Shown here: one piece after another, positions 26,456 to 35,158 of the stretch | Layout: every line of letters begins with the position of its first letter | Numbering within the stretch: the first letter of the stretch is position 1 | Origin: Actinoplanes sp. NBRC 103695 | Lineage (GTDB): Bacteria; Actinomycetota; Actinomycetes; Mycobacteriales; Micromonosporaceae | DNA length: 64,000 nt | NCBI RefSeq assembly: GCF_030269485.1 | Contig: NZ_BSTL01000017.1 | Span: 1 to 64,000, forward strand | Direction of reading: 5' to 3' | The notes under the pieces: model-generated | The model's database searches: none | What the model was told of the DNA's origin: nothing | The model's input: the letters and a program-made list of their open reading frames with translations, nothing else | Translations under genes and position numbers: made by a program

Positions 26456-26869
26456 CTAGCGAATCCGGCGGACGATCTCGGCGACGCCGTTCGCGGCGAT
26501 GAACAACCCGACCAGGCCCCCGAGGTAGCACAACACGAGCACGTTGCGACGGATCCGGACGTCGGCGGGATCGTCGGTGTCGTACGCGATGCCGGCGTTC
26601 CCGCCGGCGGTGCTCGGCCCACCCCAGCGCAGGTAGGTGTCCGCGGTGACCACGCGCCCGTCGGCGGTGGTGAACTCGACCGTGTAGCTCGTCCCGCGAC
26701 CGGCCGTGTCCACCGCGACGACCTTCCCGCCGCCGGTCGTCTCGCCCGGATACCCGAAGAAGTCCAGGTGCCCCGCGACCCCGACCACGACGAAGAACAG
26801 CCCGAACAGGGTCACGATCACCCCGCCCCGCACGCTCCGCACCCTCTGCCCGCCGCTCACGGCGGGCAC
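26456..26869 (-). CDS. DUF3592-like small membrane protein
   Basis: A 137-residue protein with two membrane helices (about 17-37 and 108-130) flanking a small beta-rich domain (KVVAVDTAGRGTSYTVEFTTADG...ADTYLRWGG, then VGIAYD-like NAGIAYDTDDPADVRI). This matches the DUF3592 pattern; function is unknown. It starts with GTG 26869; later in-frame GTGs are possible. It lies between the repeat block and a broken gene, and no operon partner is evident. Confidence 0.7.
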   Translation of the reverse strand: MPAVSGGQRVRSVRGGVIVTLFGLFFVVVGVAGHLDFFGYPGETTGGGKVVAVDTAGRGTSYTVEFTTADGRVVTADTYLRWGGPSTAGGNAGIAYDTDDPADVRIRRNVLVLCYLGGLVGLFIAANGVAEIVRRIR

Positions 26870-26879
26870 CGTAGCAGCC

Positions 26880-27201
26880 CTACGCCGTGCCCTGGGACTG
26901 AGTTCGGCTCTGGCGGTACTCGGGGGCCTCCGGCACCTCCTCGTACTGCAACAGGCTGCCGGTCAGCTCCATCAGATGCTGCTTGGCCTCGGCAGGGGTC
27001 GCGTAGAAGAAACTCGCGGCGCAGGTTGACCAGGTTGACACGCCGATCGGCCAGCCGGGTGTGCATCTGGGCCTCGATACCCACGGCGTCCTCGGAGTAG
27101 AACAGCGCGTGCACGTCGAAGGTGAACGGCACCGAAGCGTCACCGAGCTCGCGCACGCGATCCATCGGATCAAGTCGGCGAGTCATTCCCGCCTTGATCA
27201 T
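26880..27201 (-). pseudogene. Frameshifted C-terminal remnant of a DUF4041/T5orf172 (GIY-YIG-like) protein
   Basis: Reading the minus strand from ATG 27201, frame one gives MTRRLDPMDRVRELGD, SVPFTFDVHALFYSEDAVG and ADRRVNLVNLRREF, the T5orf172 domain found at the end of DUF4041 proteins. At the AAA run 27010-27012 (one A more than expected) the homology moves to another frame: FYATPAEAKQHLMELTGSLL and YEEVPEAPEYRQSRTQ, ending at 26880. The upstream two-thirds of a normal gene (coiled-coil and DUF4041 regions) is absent. So this is a truncated, single-insertion-frameshifted relic; the frameshift alone could be a sequencing error, the truncation could not. Confidence 0.8.
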
Positions 27202-27297
27202 CTCCTCAATGGAGACTCGTGCGAAATCTGGTATTCGTGACCCGGACGGTCGGCGAAGTCGGGCGGATCAGCGAGGGTTGAATGCCGAACGTCAGTG

Positions 27298-27633
27298 TCA
27301 GCCGGGGCGGTGGGCCCGGAGCTCGGCCAGGAGGCCGTCGCGGTCGGTGAGGACCTCGCCGAGGATGCGGCGGCCCGCTGCCAGCAGGTCGGCCACGGCC
27401 GGGGTGCTCAGGGCGTACATCACCAGGCCGTCGTCTCGGAAGGAGATCACCACGTTGGCCCGGCGGAGGACGGCCAGCTGCTGGGAGAGGTTGGACGGCT
27501 CGACGTCGATCTCGGCGAGCAGGTCGCGCACCGGGCGTGGGCCGGCCTGGAGCAGTTCCAGGACCCTGATGCGTACGGGATGGCCGAGGACGCGGAACAT
27601 CTCCGCCTTCGCCTGGTACAGCGGCACCGACAC
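27298..27633 (-). CDS. ArsR/SmtB-family winged-helix transcriptional regulator
   Basis: A 111-residue regulator with the ArsR pattern: AEMFRVLGHPVRIRVLELLQ (helix 2-3), VRDLLAEIDVEPSNLSQQLAVLRRANVV (recognition helix-turn-helix) and a wing at SFRDDGLVMYAL. It lacks the metal-binding cysteine motif ELCVCDL, so it probably senses something other than thiol-bound metal. GTG 27633 has AGGG upstream and begins at the family's usual N-terminus; GTG 27663 would add ten basic residues. It is divergent from the roadblock gene, about 200 bp away. Confidence 0.85.
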   Translation of the reverse strand: MSVPLYQAKAEMFRVLGHPVRIRVLELLQAGPRPVRDLLAEIDVEPSNLSQQLAVLRRANVVISFRDDGLVMYALSTPAVADLLAAGRRILGEVLTDRDGLLAELRAHRPG

Positions 27634-27839
27634 CCGCTCACCCTGTCGTTCCCGGCGGCGCACCGCAACCAGCCGTCATCCGTAGGCGCGGCTCCTTGCC
27701 GAGTTGCGAAAATCTTCAACTCGAACCTCAGCACATTGATGATCCCGCGACCGGGAGAGGGATGTCGGACAGCCGGTCCGGCTCGCCTCCGTCGATGCCC
27801 GGCATCGTCGAGAACCCCGACGGAGTAGAGGAGTCATCG

Positions 27840-28211
27840 ATGGCAGCGGTGGACGTGGCACTCAAGGAGGCCCTGCAGGTCGACGGCGCGACCGCGGCGG
27901 CCGTGGTGGACGGCTCCAGCGGGATGACGCTGGCGGCGGCGGGCGGCAGCCGGGACTTCGACGTGTCCGTCGCGGCCGCCGCCAACACCGATGTGCTGCG
28001 GGCCAAGATGCGCACGATCGAGATGCTCAACCTGACCGACTCGATCGAGGACATCCTGGTCACGCTGGACACGCAGTATCACCTGATCCGGCCGGTCAGC
28101 GGGCACGGCGGCCGGGGGCTGTTCATCTACCTGGTGCTGGACAAGCGCCGGGCGAACCTGGCGCTCGCCCGGCACCGTCTCCGCATGATCGAGGGCTCCT
28201 TCGAGATGTGA
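27840..28211 (+). CDS. Roadblock/LC7-domain protein (MglB-like)
   Basis: The 123-residue protein is a single roadblock/LC7 fold, here with ATAAAVVDGSSGMTLAAAGG and the conserved LVLDKRRANLALARHRL helix. In actinobacteria such proteins often work with small Ras-like GTPases and sensor kinases; none is adjacent. The start ATG has GAGGAG seven bases upstream. Its stop TGA abuts the stop of the convergent glycosyltransferase-EAL gene (TGATCA), so the two genes end back to back. Confidence 0.82.
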   Translation: MAAVDVALKEALQVDGATAAAVVDGSSGMTLAAAGGSRDFDVSVAAAANTDVLRAKMRTIEMLNLTDSIEDILVTLDTQYHLIRPVSGHGGRGLFIYLVLDKRRANLALARHRLRMIEGSFEM

Positions 28212-31184
28212 TCAGCGGGCGTCGGCCAGCGCCCGTTCGATCGGAACCGGCCGGCCCAGGTAGAAGCCCTGGCCCAGCGGCACCCCGCACTCGGCGAGGG
28301 CGTCGCGCTGCTGCTCCGACTCGATGCCCTCGGCGATGATCACGCAGTCGTGCTCGCGGGCGAACGCGACCAGCGACCGGATCGAGGCGCGGCGTGCGCC
28401 TTCCTTCTCCACCCCGGACAGGGCGGCCCGGCCCAGCTTGAGGAAGCCGGGCTTCAGGGACTCCATCCGGGCGAGCGTGTCGTATCCGGCGCCGGCGTCG
28501 TCGACGGCGATCCGGACGTTCGACGGCAGGTCGGCCAGGTCCTCCTGGTCGGCCTCGGCCACCTCCAGCACCAGCGGCCGGGAGCTCTCCGCGAGCAGGG
28601 GCGCGAGCTCACGGGGGCGGCGCAGCAGGTCGCCGGAGATGTTGACCGACAGCCACACCCCTTCGGGCAGGGCGTCCGAGCTGGCCAGGGCCGCCCGGAT
28701 CAGCGCGGCGTCCAGGTCGATGCCGTGGCCGGCCTGCTGGGCGGCCTCCAGCCCGGCCACGGGGCTGCTGCCGTCCGCGAACCGGGTCAGCGCCTCGTAT
28801 CCGACGACGTCGCCGGTCGCCAGGTCGGAGATCGGCTGGAACACCGTGAAGAAGGTGAACTCCTCGAACGAGCTGGACCGGGACGCCGCCGCCGGTCCGG
28901 GCCGGCGCTGACCGGCACGCACCGCCACCTGGCCGGCCGTGCCACGGTCGCCGCGGTAGTGCAGCACCGACGCCCAGTCGCCGATCGCCCCGTTGGGCGC
29001 GGTCGTGCGCGCCTCGGCCAGCGGCACCGGGGCCCTCTTGGAAGCCTTGCGGGGCTTCGCCGGGCGGTAGAGCCAGGACCGCAGGTGCGTGAAGAAGTCC
29101 ACGATGGTGTTGCCCAGACCCACAAAAGCGATCATCGCGTACGTGGACAGCACCAGGTTGAGGGTGGCGAAGACCAGGTTGTCCCACTGGCGCAGCTGCA
29201 CGTCGCGGACGACCGTGTAGGCGCAGAGGGCGATCAGGGCCATCGGGGCGAGCAGATAGGTGGTCGCGGCCGTCGTCCGGTTGCGCACCTTGGGCGTACG
29301 TTTGAACGCGCTCTTCTCGCCGGTCAGCAGTTGCAGGATGGACGCGAAGCTGCCGCTCAGGTTGACCGGCAGCAGGATCAGGTTGAAACCGTAGACGCGC
29401 AGCACGTCCAGCCGCTTGTAACCGGTGGCCTTCAGGTCGGCGCTCATCATCAGGAAGTACGGCACCGACACCAGCAGCAGGATCGGGTTGAGCAGGTCCG
29501 CGTTGAACGGGTAGGCGAGCATGACGACCAGGCACACGGAGCTCCAGAAGATGGAGGCCATGTAGTTGATCCGCAGGAACAGCTCGCCGAAACGCACCTT
29601 GGAGTGCGCCCGCATCTGATCGCGCAGACGCGACAGGATCAGCAGGCCGCCGTTCGCCCAGCGCTGCCGCTGGATGGCGAGCGAGCCGAAGTCCGGCGGC
29701 GTGGCGCTGTAGGCGAGGCGCTCCGGGTAGTTGTAGAGCGTCCAGCCCTTCACCCGCAGGTCGATCGTGGACTCGGTGTCCTCGATGACGGTGCGGTCCT
29801 GGATGTAGCGGCGGATCTCCCAGTCGCCCTCGTACGCGACCTCGCAGATGTCGTCGAGCGCCTTCTTGCGGATGACCGCGTTGGCGCCCACCCAGAACGT
29901 GGCGTCGTAGTGCGTCATGCCCTGGTGCACGATGTGCTGGATGTCGGTGGTGGCGCCGGAGATGCGCTCGATCCGGGTGGCCGAGCCGGGGTACGCGCTG
30001 TACGGCGTCTGCGCCACCGCGTCCTTCTCGTGTGCGCCCTGTTCGAGCAGGTGCACCAGGCGCAGCGCGTACTCGGGGAGCAGCACGCTGTCCGCGTCCA
30101 GGGTGAGCACGTAGTCCGGGTCGGGGACGGTCAGCTCGGCGCGCCCGGGGGAGGACGGCACCAGGGCGACGCCCATCGGCGTGGCGACCTCCTGGTAGCT
30201 GCCGCCCATCAGCCCGATGTAGCTGTTCAGGTTCATCGCCTTGTTCGGCTCGTGCGACAGCGACGCGTACCGCTTGCGCTCGAAGCTCGACAGGGTCGCG
30301 TCGAAGATGGCCATCAGCCGGCGGTACAGCTGGTGCAGGCGCTCGACGGGCAGCGCGGTCTTGTCGTCGGCGCCGTCCTCCAGCGCCTCGGCGATCCGGC
30401 CGAGGTCCTCGCCGAGCGCGTTGACGATGTGGTCGACGAAGAACACGTCGGTGTGGTCGACCATCTCCTGGCGGCGGCCCAGGCCGAACAGCCAGCCGGC
30501 GGCGAACCGGTACTCGTCGGCGAGCTCGCGCATGTCGTCGGTGGTGGCCACCTGCTCGGCGCGTTCGTCGAGGAGGCCCTCGAAACGCTCGTACGCCTGC
30601 CGGACCCGTGCGAACGGGACGGCGAGCTCGGCCTCGATCGCACCCGGCAGCGCGCGGGCCTGGATGAGCAGGTCGCGGGAGGCGCGCGTCTTCGGCTGCT
30701 GCGGGTCGTCGATGAGCAGCACGACCCGCAGGCCCGGGTACTCCTGCAGCGCCGCGGTGAGCAGCGTGGTCCGGATGACCCGGTCGTCCTCCTGGTAGGA
30801 GGGCACCAGCACGGTCACCGTCGGCGTCTCGCTCTGCAGGAAGTTGTCCAGGGCGATCCGCGGCGCCCGGTGGTGCGCGCGGCTGCGATAGAAAAAGCCG
30901 ATCCTGGTGATGAGGTACGCCGTTGCCGACGCCGCGAGACCGGTGACGACGACCATGTACACGATCGCCTCGACGATCAGCCGTGCGCTGCTGGCCCGGC
31001 CGCCGATGAACTGCTCGATGATCGTGCCGATGATGTAGGCCGCCCACACCGCGATGGTGAGGACGATCGCGAGCCGGCCACGGGCGATGCGCCCCTCGGA
31101 GACCGGCGCCGGTGAGATCGGATGCGGTGCCGAGCGCTCGTCGGCGCCCCATTGGCGCTTGGTGTCCGGTTTTACCTGGTCCAC
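28212..31184 (-). CDS. Fusion of a processive family 2 glycosyltransferase and a C-terminal EAL (c-di-GMP) domain
   Basis: About 990 residues. Two N-terminal membrane helices precede a cellulose/hyaluronan-synthase-like catalytic domain with LTLDADSVLLPEYAL (DxD-type) and QRQRWANGG (QxxRW), followed by four to six further helices that could form a polymer channel. After a linker, an EAL domain (about 735-990) shows YEALTRF, VNISGDLL, LEVAEADQED, DDAGAGYDTL, a Lys in LKLGRA, IAEGIESE and GQGFYLGRP. Most phosphodiesterase residues are present, though DDFGTG is altered to DDAGAG. It may make an exopolysaccharide and bind or degrade c-di-GMP in one chain. GTG 31184 has GAAGG upstream; ATG 31226 is an alternative. 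It is divergent from a GH18 protein gene. Confidence 0.86.
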   Translation of the reverse strand: MDQVKPDTKRQWGADERSAPHPISPAPVSEGRIARGRLAIVLTIAVWAAYIIGTIIEQFIGGRASSARLIVEAIVYMVVVTGLAASATAYLITRIGFFYRSRAHHRAPRIALDNFLQSETPTVTVLVPSYQEDDRVIRTTLLTAALQEYPGLRVVLLIDDPQQPKTRASRDLLIQARALPGAIEAELAVPFARVRQAYERFEGLLDERAEQVATTDDMRELADEYRFAAGWLFGLGRRQEMVDHTDVFFVDHIVNALGEDLGRIAEALEDGADDKTALPVERLHQLYRRLMAIFDATLSSFERKRYASLSHEPNKAMNLNSYIGLMGGSYQEVATPMGVALVPSSPGRAELTVPDPDYVLTLDADSVLLPEYALRLVHLLEQGAHEKDAVAQTPYSAYPGSATRIERISGATTDIQHIVHQGMTHYDATFWVGANAVIRKKALDDICEVAYEGDWEIRRYIQDRTVIEDTESTIDLRVKGWTLYNYPERLAYSATPPDFGSLAIQRQRWANGGLLILSRLRDQMRAHSKVRFGELFLRINYMASIFWSSVCLVVMLAYPFNADLLNPILLLVSVPYFLMMSADLKATGYKRLDVLRVYGFNLILLPVNLSGSFASILQLLTGEKSAFKRTPKVRNRTTAATTYLLAPMALIALCAYTVVRDVQLRQWDNLVFATLNLVLSTYAMIAFVGLGNTIVDFFTHLRSWLYRPAKPRKASKRAPVPLAEARTTAPNGAIGDWASVLHYRGDRGTAGQVAVRAGQRRPGPAAASRSSSFEEFTFFTVFQPISDLATGDVVGYEALTRFADGSSPVAGLEAAQQAGHGIDLDAALIRAALASSDALPEGVWLSVNISGDLLRRPRELAPLLAESSRPLVLEVAEADQEDLADLPSNVRIAVDDAGAGYDTLARMESLKPGFLKLGRAALSGVEKEGARRASIRSLVAFAREHDCVIIAEGIESEQQRDALAECGVPLGQGFYLGRPVPIERALADAR

Positions 31185-31340
31185 GGGGGGTCCTTCGTCG
31201 CGGGGGAGGCGGTCGGGACATCCCATCGGCGGCGTACGGACGGCTCTTGAAGGTTTCGCCCGCTCGATCCTTCAGTCCCGGGCCGGCCTGCCGATCCTTC
31301 TCCACGGGTCACCCCGCCCAGCCCCGTGTGAAGGAGTGCC

Positions 31341-32951
31341 ATGCCGACCAACGGCGCCACCCTGCCGTCCGCGCGACCGGATCTCGATCCGCTCGCCGAT
31401 CCCGACTGGCAGGAGCCGGAGCCTCCGGCCGAGCGGCTGTCGTGGCTGCGGCTGTCGTTCCTGATCCTCGTGGTGGCCGCTCTCGGTGGCGGCGGCACGC
31501 TCGGGGTGCTGCACTTCCGGGACACCGCCGGCCCGACCGCCAAGTCCTGGGCCGTCCCGTACGTGGACGTCACCCTGACCCCGACGTTCGAGTTCCAGGA
31601 CCCGGCCGTGAACCCGGCCAACGACGTGGCGCTCGCCTTCGTCGTCGCCGACCCGAAGGACCGCTGCGCGCCCAGCTGGGGCGGCGCCTACACGCCCGAC
31701 GAGGCGGCGGCCTCGCTGGAGCTGGACCGCCGGATCAGCCAGCTGCGCGCCGGTGGCGGCAACATCATGCTGAGCCTGGGCGGCCTCACCAACACCGAGC
31801 TCGCCGTCGCCTGCACCGACCAGGCCAAGCTGACCGACGCGTACCGTCAGCTGGTCAACCGCTACGAGCTGGACACGCTGGACCTGGACATCGAGGGCAC
31901 CGCGCTCGCCGACCAGGCGTCCCTGAAGCGCCGTGCGATCGCGCTGGCGGACCTGCAGGCCGAGCGGACCAAGGCCGGCAAGCCGCTGACCGTCTGGCTG
32001 ACCGTGCCGGTGTCGCCGGAGGGCCTCACCGCGGACGGGATCAACGCCGTGCGTGCCACCCTGGAGAACGGCGTCCAGTTGCGCGGCGTCAACGTGATGA
32101 CGATGGACTACGGCTCGGAGAAGGGCTCCGCCCCGGACATGCTCGAGCTGAGCACCCGCGCGCTGGAGGCAACCCACAAGCAGCTGACCGACCTCTACCT
32201 GCGGCTCGGCGTGCAGCTGACGTCGCCGCAGGTGTGGTCCCGGATCGGCGCCACGCCGATGATCGGCCAGAACGACGTGGACGCCGAGCGGTTCACCGTG
32301 GCGGACGCGCAGGGCCTGGCCACGTTCGCCGTGGACAACGGCCTCGGCCGGGTGTCGATGTGGTCGCTGAACCGCGACGCCGAGTGCCGCGGCACGTTCA
32401 CCAACGTGGTCGTGCACTCCAACACCTGCAGCGGCGTCGACCAGGACGCGCTGGCGTTCTCCCGGGTCTTCGCCGGCCTGCCCGGCAGCGCGGTCGGCAG
32501 CGCCGGCCGGGACTCCATCGCCATCCCCGACCAGCAGACCATCGTCGACGACCCGAAGACCAGCCCGTACCCGGTCTGGCGCCTCAAGGCCCAGTACGTC
32601 ACCGGCTACAAGGTGGTCTGGCAGAGCGTCGTCTACGAGGCCAAGTGGACCAACCAGGGCAGCGACCCGTCCGAGGCCGGCGACTCCACCACGCCGAACC
32701 CGTGGACCGTGATCGGCCCGGTCAGCCCCACCGAGGAGGCGCCGCGCCCGACCCCCACGGTCACCGGGGTCAAGGCGGGCTGGGATCCGGAGAGGGTGTA
32801 CGCCCACGGCGACCGCGTCCTCTTCGACGACCTGCCGTACGAGGCCCGCTGGTCCACCAAGGGCGACGCGCCGTCGACCGAGTTCCCGACCACCCCCGAC
32901 GACCCGTGGGAGCCGCTGTTCAACGTCCCCGGCGAGCCGGTCACCGGCTAG
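31341..32951 (+). CDS. Membrane-anchored glycoside hydrolase family 18 (chitinase-like) protein with chitin-binding modules
   Basis: A 536-residue type II membrane protein: cytoplasmic N-terminus, one helix at about 36-58 (LSFLILVVAALGGGGTLGVL), then a GH18 barrel with SLGG and the catalytic DTLDLDIE (D178, D181, D183, E185), so the DxxDxDxE motif is intact. Two short C-terminal modules (YPVWRLKAQYVTGYKVVWQ and ERVYAHGDRVLFDDLPYEARW) look like CBM5/12 chitin-binding repeats. GAAGGAG precedes the ATG. It faces the glycosyltransferase-EAL gene, and a hydrolase beside a processive synthase is a common arrangement in exopolysaccharide loci. It could trim a beta-1,4-GlcNAc-type polymer (inference). 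Confidence 0.87.
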   Translation: MPTNGATLPSARPDLDPLADPDWQEPEPPAERLSWLRLSFLILVVAALGGGGTLGVLHFRDTAGPTAKSWAVPYVDVTLTPTFEFQDPAVNPANDVALAFVVADPKDRCAPSWGGAYTPDEAAASLELDRRISQLRAGGGNIMLSLGGLTNTELAVACTDQAKLTDAYRQLVNRYELDTLDLDIEGTALADQASLKRRAIALADLQAERTKAGKPLTVWLTVPVSPEGLTADGINAVRATLENGVQLRGVNVMTMDYGSEKGSAPDMLELSTRALEATHKQLTDLYLRLGVQLTSPQVWSRIGATPMIGQNDVDAERFTVADAQGLATFAVDNGLGRVSMWSLNRDAECRGTFTNVVVHSNTCSGVDQDALAFSRVFAGLPGSAVGSAGRDSIAIPDQQTIVDDPKTSPYPVWRLKAQYVTGYKVVWQSVVYEAKWTNQGSDPSEAGDSTTPNPWTVIGPVSPTEEAPRPTPTVTGVKAGWDPERVYAHGDRVLFDDLPYEARWSTKGDAPSTEFPTTPDDPWEPLFNVPGEPVTG

Positions 32952-33066
32952 GACGAGTAGTAGAAGATCGGGCCGGGGGAGCCGCCGCCGAGCGCGTCAC
33001 CTGGAATCCGATGCCGCGGCTGCCGCCGGTGACGAGCGCCCGTCTGCCGGTCGGCTGACGATCCAT
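32952..33066 (-). pseudogene. N-terminal remnant of a short-chain dehydrogenase
   Basis: From ATG 33066 on the minus strand the frame reads RRALVTGGSRGIGFQV, a textbook SDR Rossmann start with TGxxxGIG. Homology stops after about 23 codons (near 32998) and the frame ends in unrelated Ala/Arg-rich codons. The rest of the roughly 250-residue SDR is missing, so this is a deletion relic between the GH18 and SRPBCC genes. Confidence 0.6.
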
Positions 33067-33102
33067 TCGTCTGACGTTAGGCGTCCCCGGCATGGCCGCC
33101 GG

Positions 33103-33567
33103 GTGAGCGGGTATGCCGTACCCGTGTCGATCACCAAGCGCACGATCAACGCCGCCCCCGAGCGGGTCTTCGCGGTGCTCTCCGACGGCTGGACGTACAG
33201 CGACTGGGTGGTGGGAACCGTTCACATCCGCGACGTGGACGCCGCCTGGCCCCAAGTGGGGTCGCGACTGCACCACAAGGCCGGGCCGTGGCCGTTCTCG
33301 CTGAAGGACACGACGACGGTGACCGCCGTCGACCCGGACACCGGGCTGACGCTGCGCGCCGGGCTGTGGCCGCTCGGCGAGGCGATGGTGCAGCTCCGGC
33401 TGGAGCGGGTCGGCCCGGAGCGCACGCGGGTCGTGATGCGCGAGGAGTTCGAGTCGGGCCCACTGGTCGGCCTGCGCAACAAGGTCAACGACGTCATCCT
33501 GCACCGCCGCAACGCCGAGGCCCTGAGCCGCCTCGCCGACCTCGCCGAGGGCCGGCGCTCCAGCTGA
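33103..33567 (+). CDS. SRPBCC-family (polyketide cyclase/START-like) protein
   Basis: A 154-residue helix-grip protein: TKRTINAAPERVFAVLSDGWTYSDWVVG at the start, RLHHKAGPWPF in the strand region and a long C-terminal helix (VNDVILHRRNAEALSRLADLAE). The fold binds hydrophobic ligands; the ligand cannot be inferred. GTG 33103 is used; GTG 33124 (starting SITKRT) is equally plausible, as neither has a clear ribosome site. It stands alone between a decayed SDR and an esterase gene. Confidence 0.8.
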   Translation: MSGYAVPVSITKRTINAAPERVFAVLSDGWTYSDWVVGTVHIRDVDAAWPQVGSRLHHKAGPWPFSLKDTTTVTAVDPDTGLTLRAGLWPLGEAMVQLRLERVGPERTRVVMREEFESGPLVGLRNKVNDVILHRRNAEALSRLADLAEGRRSS

Positions 33568-33664
33568 GCATCCCCGACCGGTACGACCAGTTCCTCTGCC
33601 CGGGCCCCTCCGGCACCGCGGTCGAGGAGTACCGAAGCACCTGCCCGCTGGTCTGAGAGACGCC

Positions 33665-33700
33665 GCCGGCCCCGTCACCTGGAACAGCCGCGGGGCCGGC
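33665..33700 (+). terminator. Perfect 10-bp inverted repeat before the SGNH gene
   Basis: GCCGGCCCCG (33665-33674) and CGGGGCCGGC (33691-33700) flank a 16-base loop. It lies about 100 bp after the SRPBCC stop and 16 bp before the next ATG, so it could be a terminator or a 5' leader hairpin of the SGNH gene. There is no U tract. Confidence 0.45.
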
Positions 33701-33716
33701 GACGTTGACCTTCACC

Positions 33717-34313
33717 ATGGCCACCACTCTCGCCGTCCTCGGTGACTCCATCGCGTACGGGATGGGCGCGTCGAAGCCGTCCGACACGATCGGGGCGCGC
33801 CTGGCGGGCGAACTCCCCGACGTGGAGACCCGGATCTTCGCCGTCTCCGGCGCCGACAGCCGCGGCCTGGCCGCCCAGGTCGCCGCCGCGACCGCATGGG
33901 CGCCGGACGTCGCGCTGATCATCATCGGCGCGAACGACCTGACCCACTTCGTCCCGTCGGCGCAGGCGGCCGTGCTGCTCGGCGGCGCCGTGCGGAAGTT
34001 GCGCAAGGCCGGCGCCGAGGTCGTGGTGGTGCCGGCCCCCGACCTCAGCGTCGTGCCGTGGTGCCCGCCGCGGATGCGGCTCACCGTCCAGGCGGCCAGC
34101 CAGTTGCTGAGGCGGGAGCAGGCCGTGGCGGCGACCGTGGCCGGCGCCCGGATCGCCGACATCAGCGCGTCCGCCGCGGCGTTCGCCGCCGACCCGGCCC
34201 TGTTCAGCGCCGACCGCTTCCATCCCTCCAGCGAGGGTTACGCCGTCATCACCGCCGCGCTGGCCCCGGCGGTCCGGGACGCCGTCGCGGCCGGCACCGG
34301 GCGGGGGGCGTAG
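33717..34313 (+). CDS. SGNH/GDSL-family hydrolase
   Basis: The 198-residue product has the SGNH blocks in order: LGDSIAYG (nucleophile Ser, block I), a Gly in SGADSRG (block II), IIIGANDL (block III Asn) and DRFHPSSEGY (catalytic Asp and His, block V). Such enzymes are esterases, lipases or acyl-carbohydrate deacylases. There is no signal peptide, so it is probably intracellular. ATG 33717 is preferred over TTG 33705 because the first strand starts there. Confidence 0.88.
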   Translation: MATTLAVLGDSIAYGMGASKPSDTIGARLAGELPDVETRIFAVSGADSRGLAAQVAAATAWAPDVALIIIGANDLTHFVPSAQAAVLLGGAVRKLRKAGAEVVVVPAPDLSVVPWCPPRMRLTVQAASQLLRREQAVAATVAGARIADISASAAAFAADPALFSADRFHPSSEGYAVITAALAPAVRDAVAAGTGRGA

Positions 34314-34363
34314 CATTCGCCAATCCACTGTGGTTGATGCGGGGCCAGTTCGCGGAAGGGTCG

Positions 34364-35158
34364 ATGATGACTGACGACATGCGTGCGGATGTGCCGCACA
34401 CCGCGCGGATCTGGAACTACTGGCTCGGCGGCAAGGACAACTTCGCCGCCGACCGGCAGGTCGGTGACCAGGTCCGGGCGATCTTCCCGGTGGTGATCGA
34501 GCTGGCCCAGGCCGACCGGCAGTTCCTCGGGCGCGCCGTCCGGCACCTGACCGCCGAGGCGGGCATCCGCCAGTTCCTGGACATCGGCACCGGCCTGCCC
34601 ACCCAGGACAACACCCACGAGGTCGCGCAGCGGCTGGCCCCCGACACGCGGATCGTCTACGTCGACAACGACCCGCTGGTGCTGGCCCACGCCCGCGCCC
34701 TGCTGACCAGCTCGCCGGAGGGTTCGACCGACTACATCCACGCCGACCTGCACGATCCCGGGACCATCCTGGCGGCGGCGGCCAAGACGCTGGACTTCTC
34801 CCGGCCGGTGGCGATCATGCTGCTGGGCGTCATGCACTTCATCAGCGACGACGACAAGCTGCAGGAGATCATCGACCGGCTGCTCGCGGCGGTGCCGAGC
34901 GGCAGCTATGTGGCCGCGGCCAACACCACGACGGCGATCAACGGCGACACCACCGCCGAGGCCGTCCGGGTCTGGAACATCGACGCCCAGCCCAAGCTGA
35001 AGCTCCGCTCACCGGAACGCATCGCCCAGTTCTTCGACGGCCTCGAGCTGGTCGAGCCGGGCTGGGTCTCGTGCTCGCGCTGGCGCCCGGTGCCGCTGCC
35101 CGACGGCAGCCTGCCGATCGAGGTCGACCAGTGGTGCGGGGTCCTCCGCAAGCCTTAA
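34364..35158 (+). CDS. SAM-dependent methyltransferase, DUF574 (SAV2177-like) family
   Basis: A 264-residue member of the actinobacteria-specific PF04672 family. The invariant IWNYWLGGKDNF stands near the N-terminus, FLDIGTGLPTQDNTHEVAQ forms the SAM-binding loop, YVDNDPLVLAHARALL the acidic loop, and PVAIMLLGVMHFI the motif after strand 4. The family is expanded in Streptomyces and Actinoplanes, with few substrates known. Two consecutive ATGs (34364, 34367) follow GGAAGGG. Its stop TAA overlaps the stop of the convergent histidine kinase gene. Confidence 0.9.
   Translation: MMTDDMRADVPHTARIWNYWLGGKDNFAADRQVGDQVRAIFPVVIELAQADRQFLGRAVRHLTAEAGIRQFLDIGTGLPTQDNTHEVAQRLAPDTRIVYVDNDPLVLAHARALLTSSPEGSTDYIHADLHDPGTILAAAAKTLDFSRPVAIMLLGVMHFISDDDKLQEIIDRLLAAVPSGSYVAAANTTTAINGDTTAEAVRVWNIDAQPKLKLRSPERIAQFFDGLELVEPGWVSCSRWRPVPLPDGSLPIEVDQWCGVLRKP

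Noticed and set aside
28350..31115. A very long open frame antisense to the glycosyltransferase-EAL gene
   Set aside because: Its translation is compositionally biased (Arg/Gly/Val/His) without domains; it mirrors the true gene.
33568..33656. In-frame tail that could extend an alternative product after the SRPBCC gene
   Set aside because: It belongs to a frame with no start or domain; treated as non-coding.
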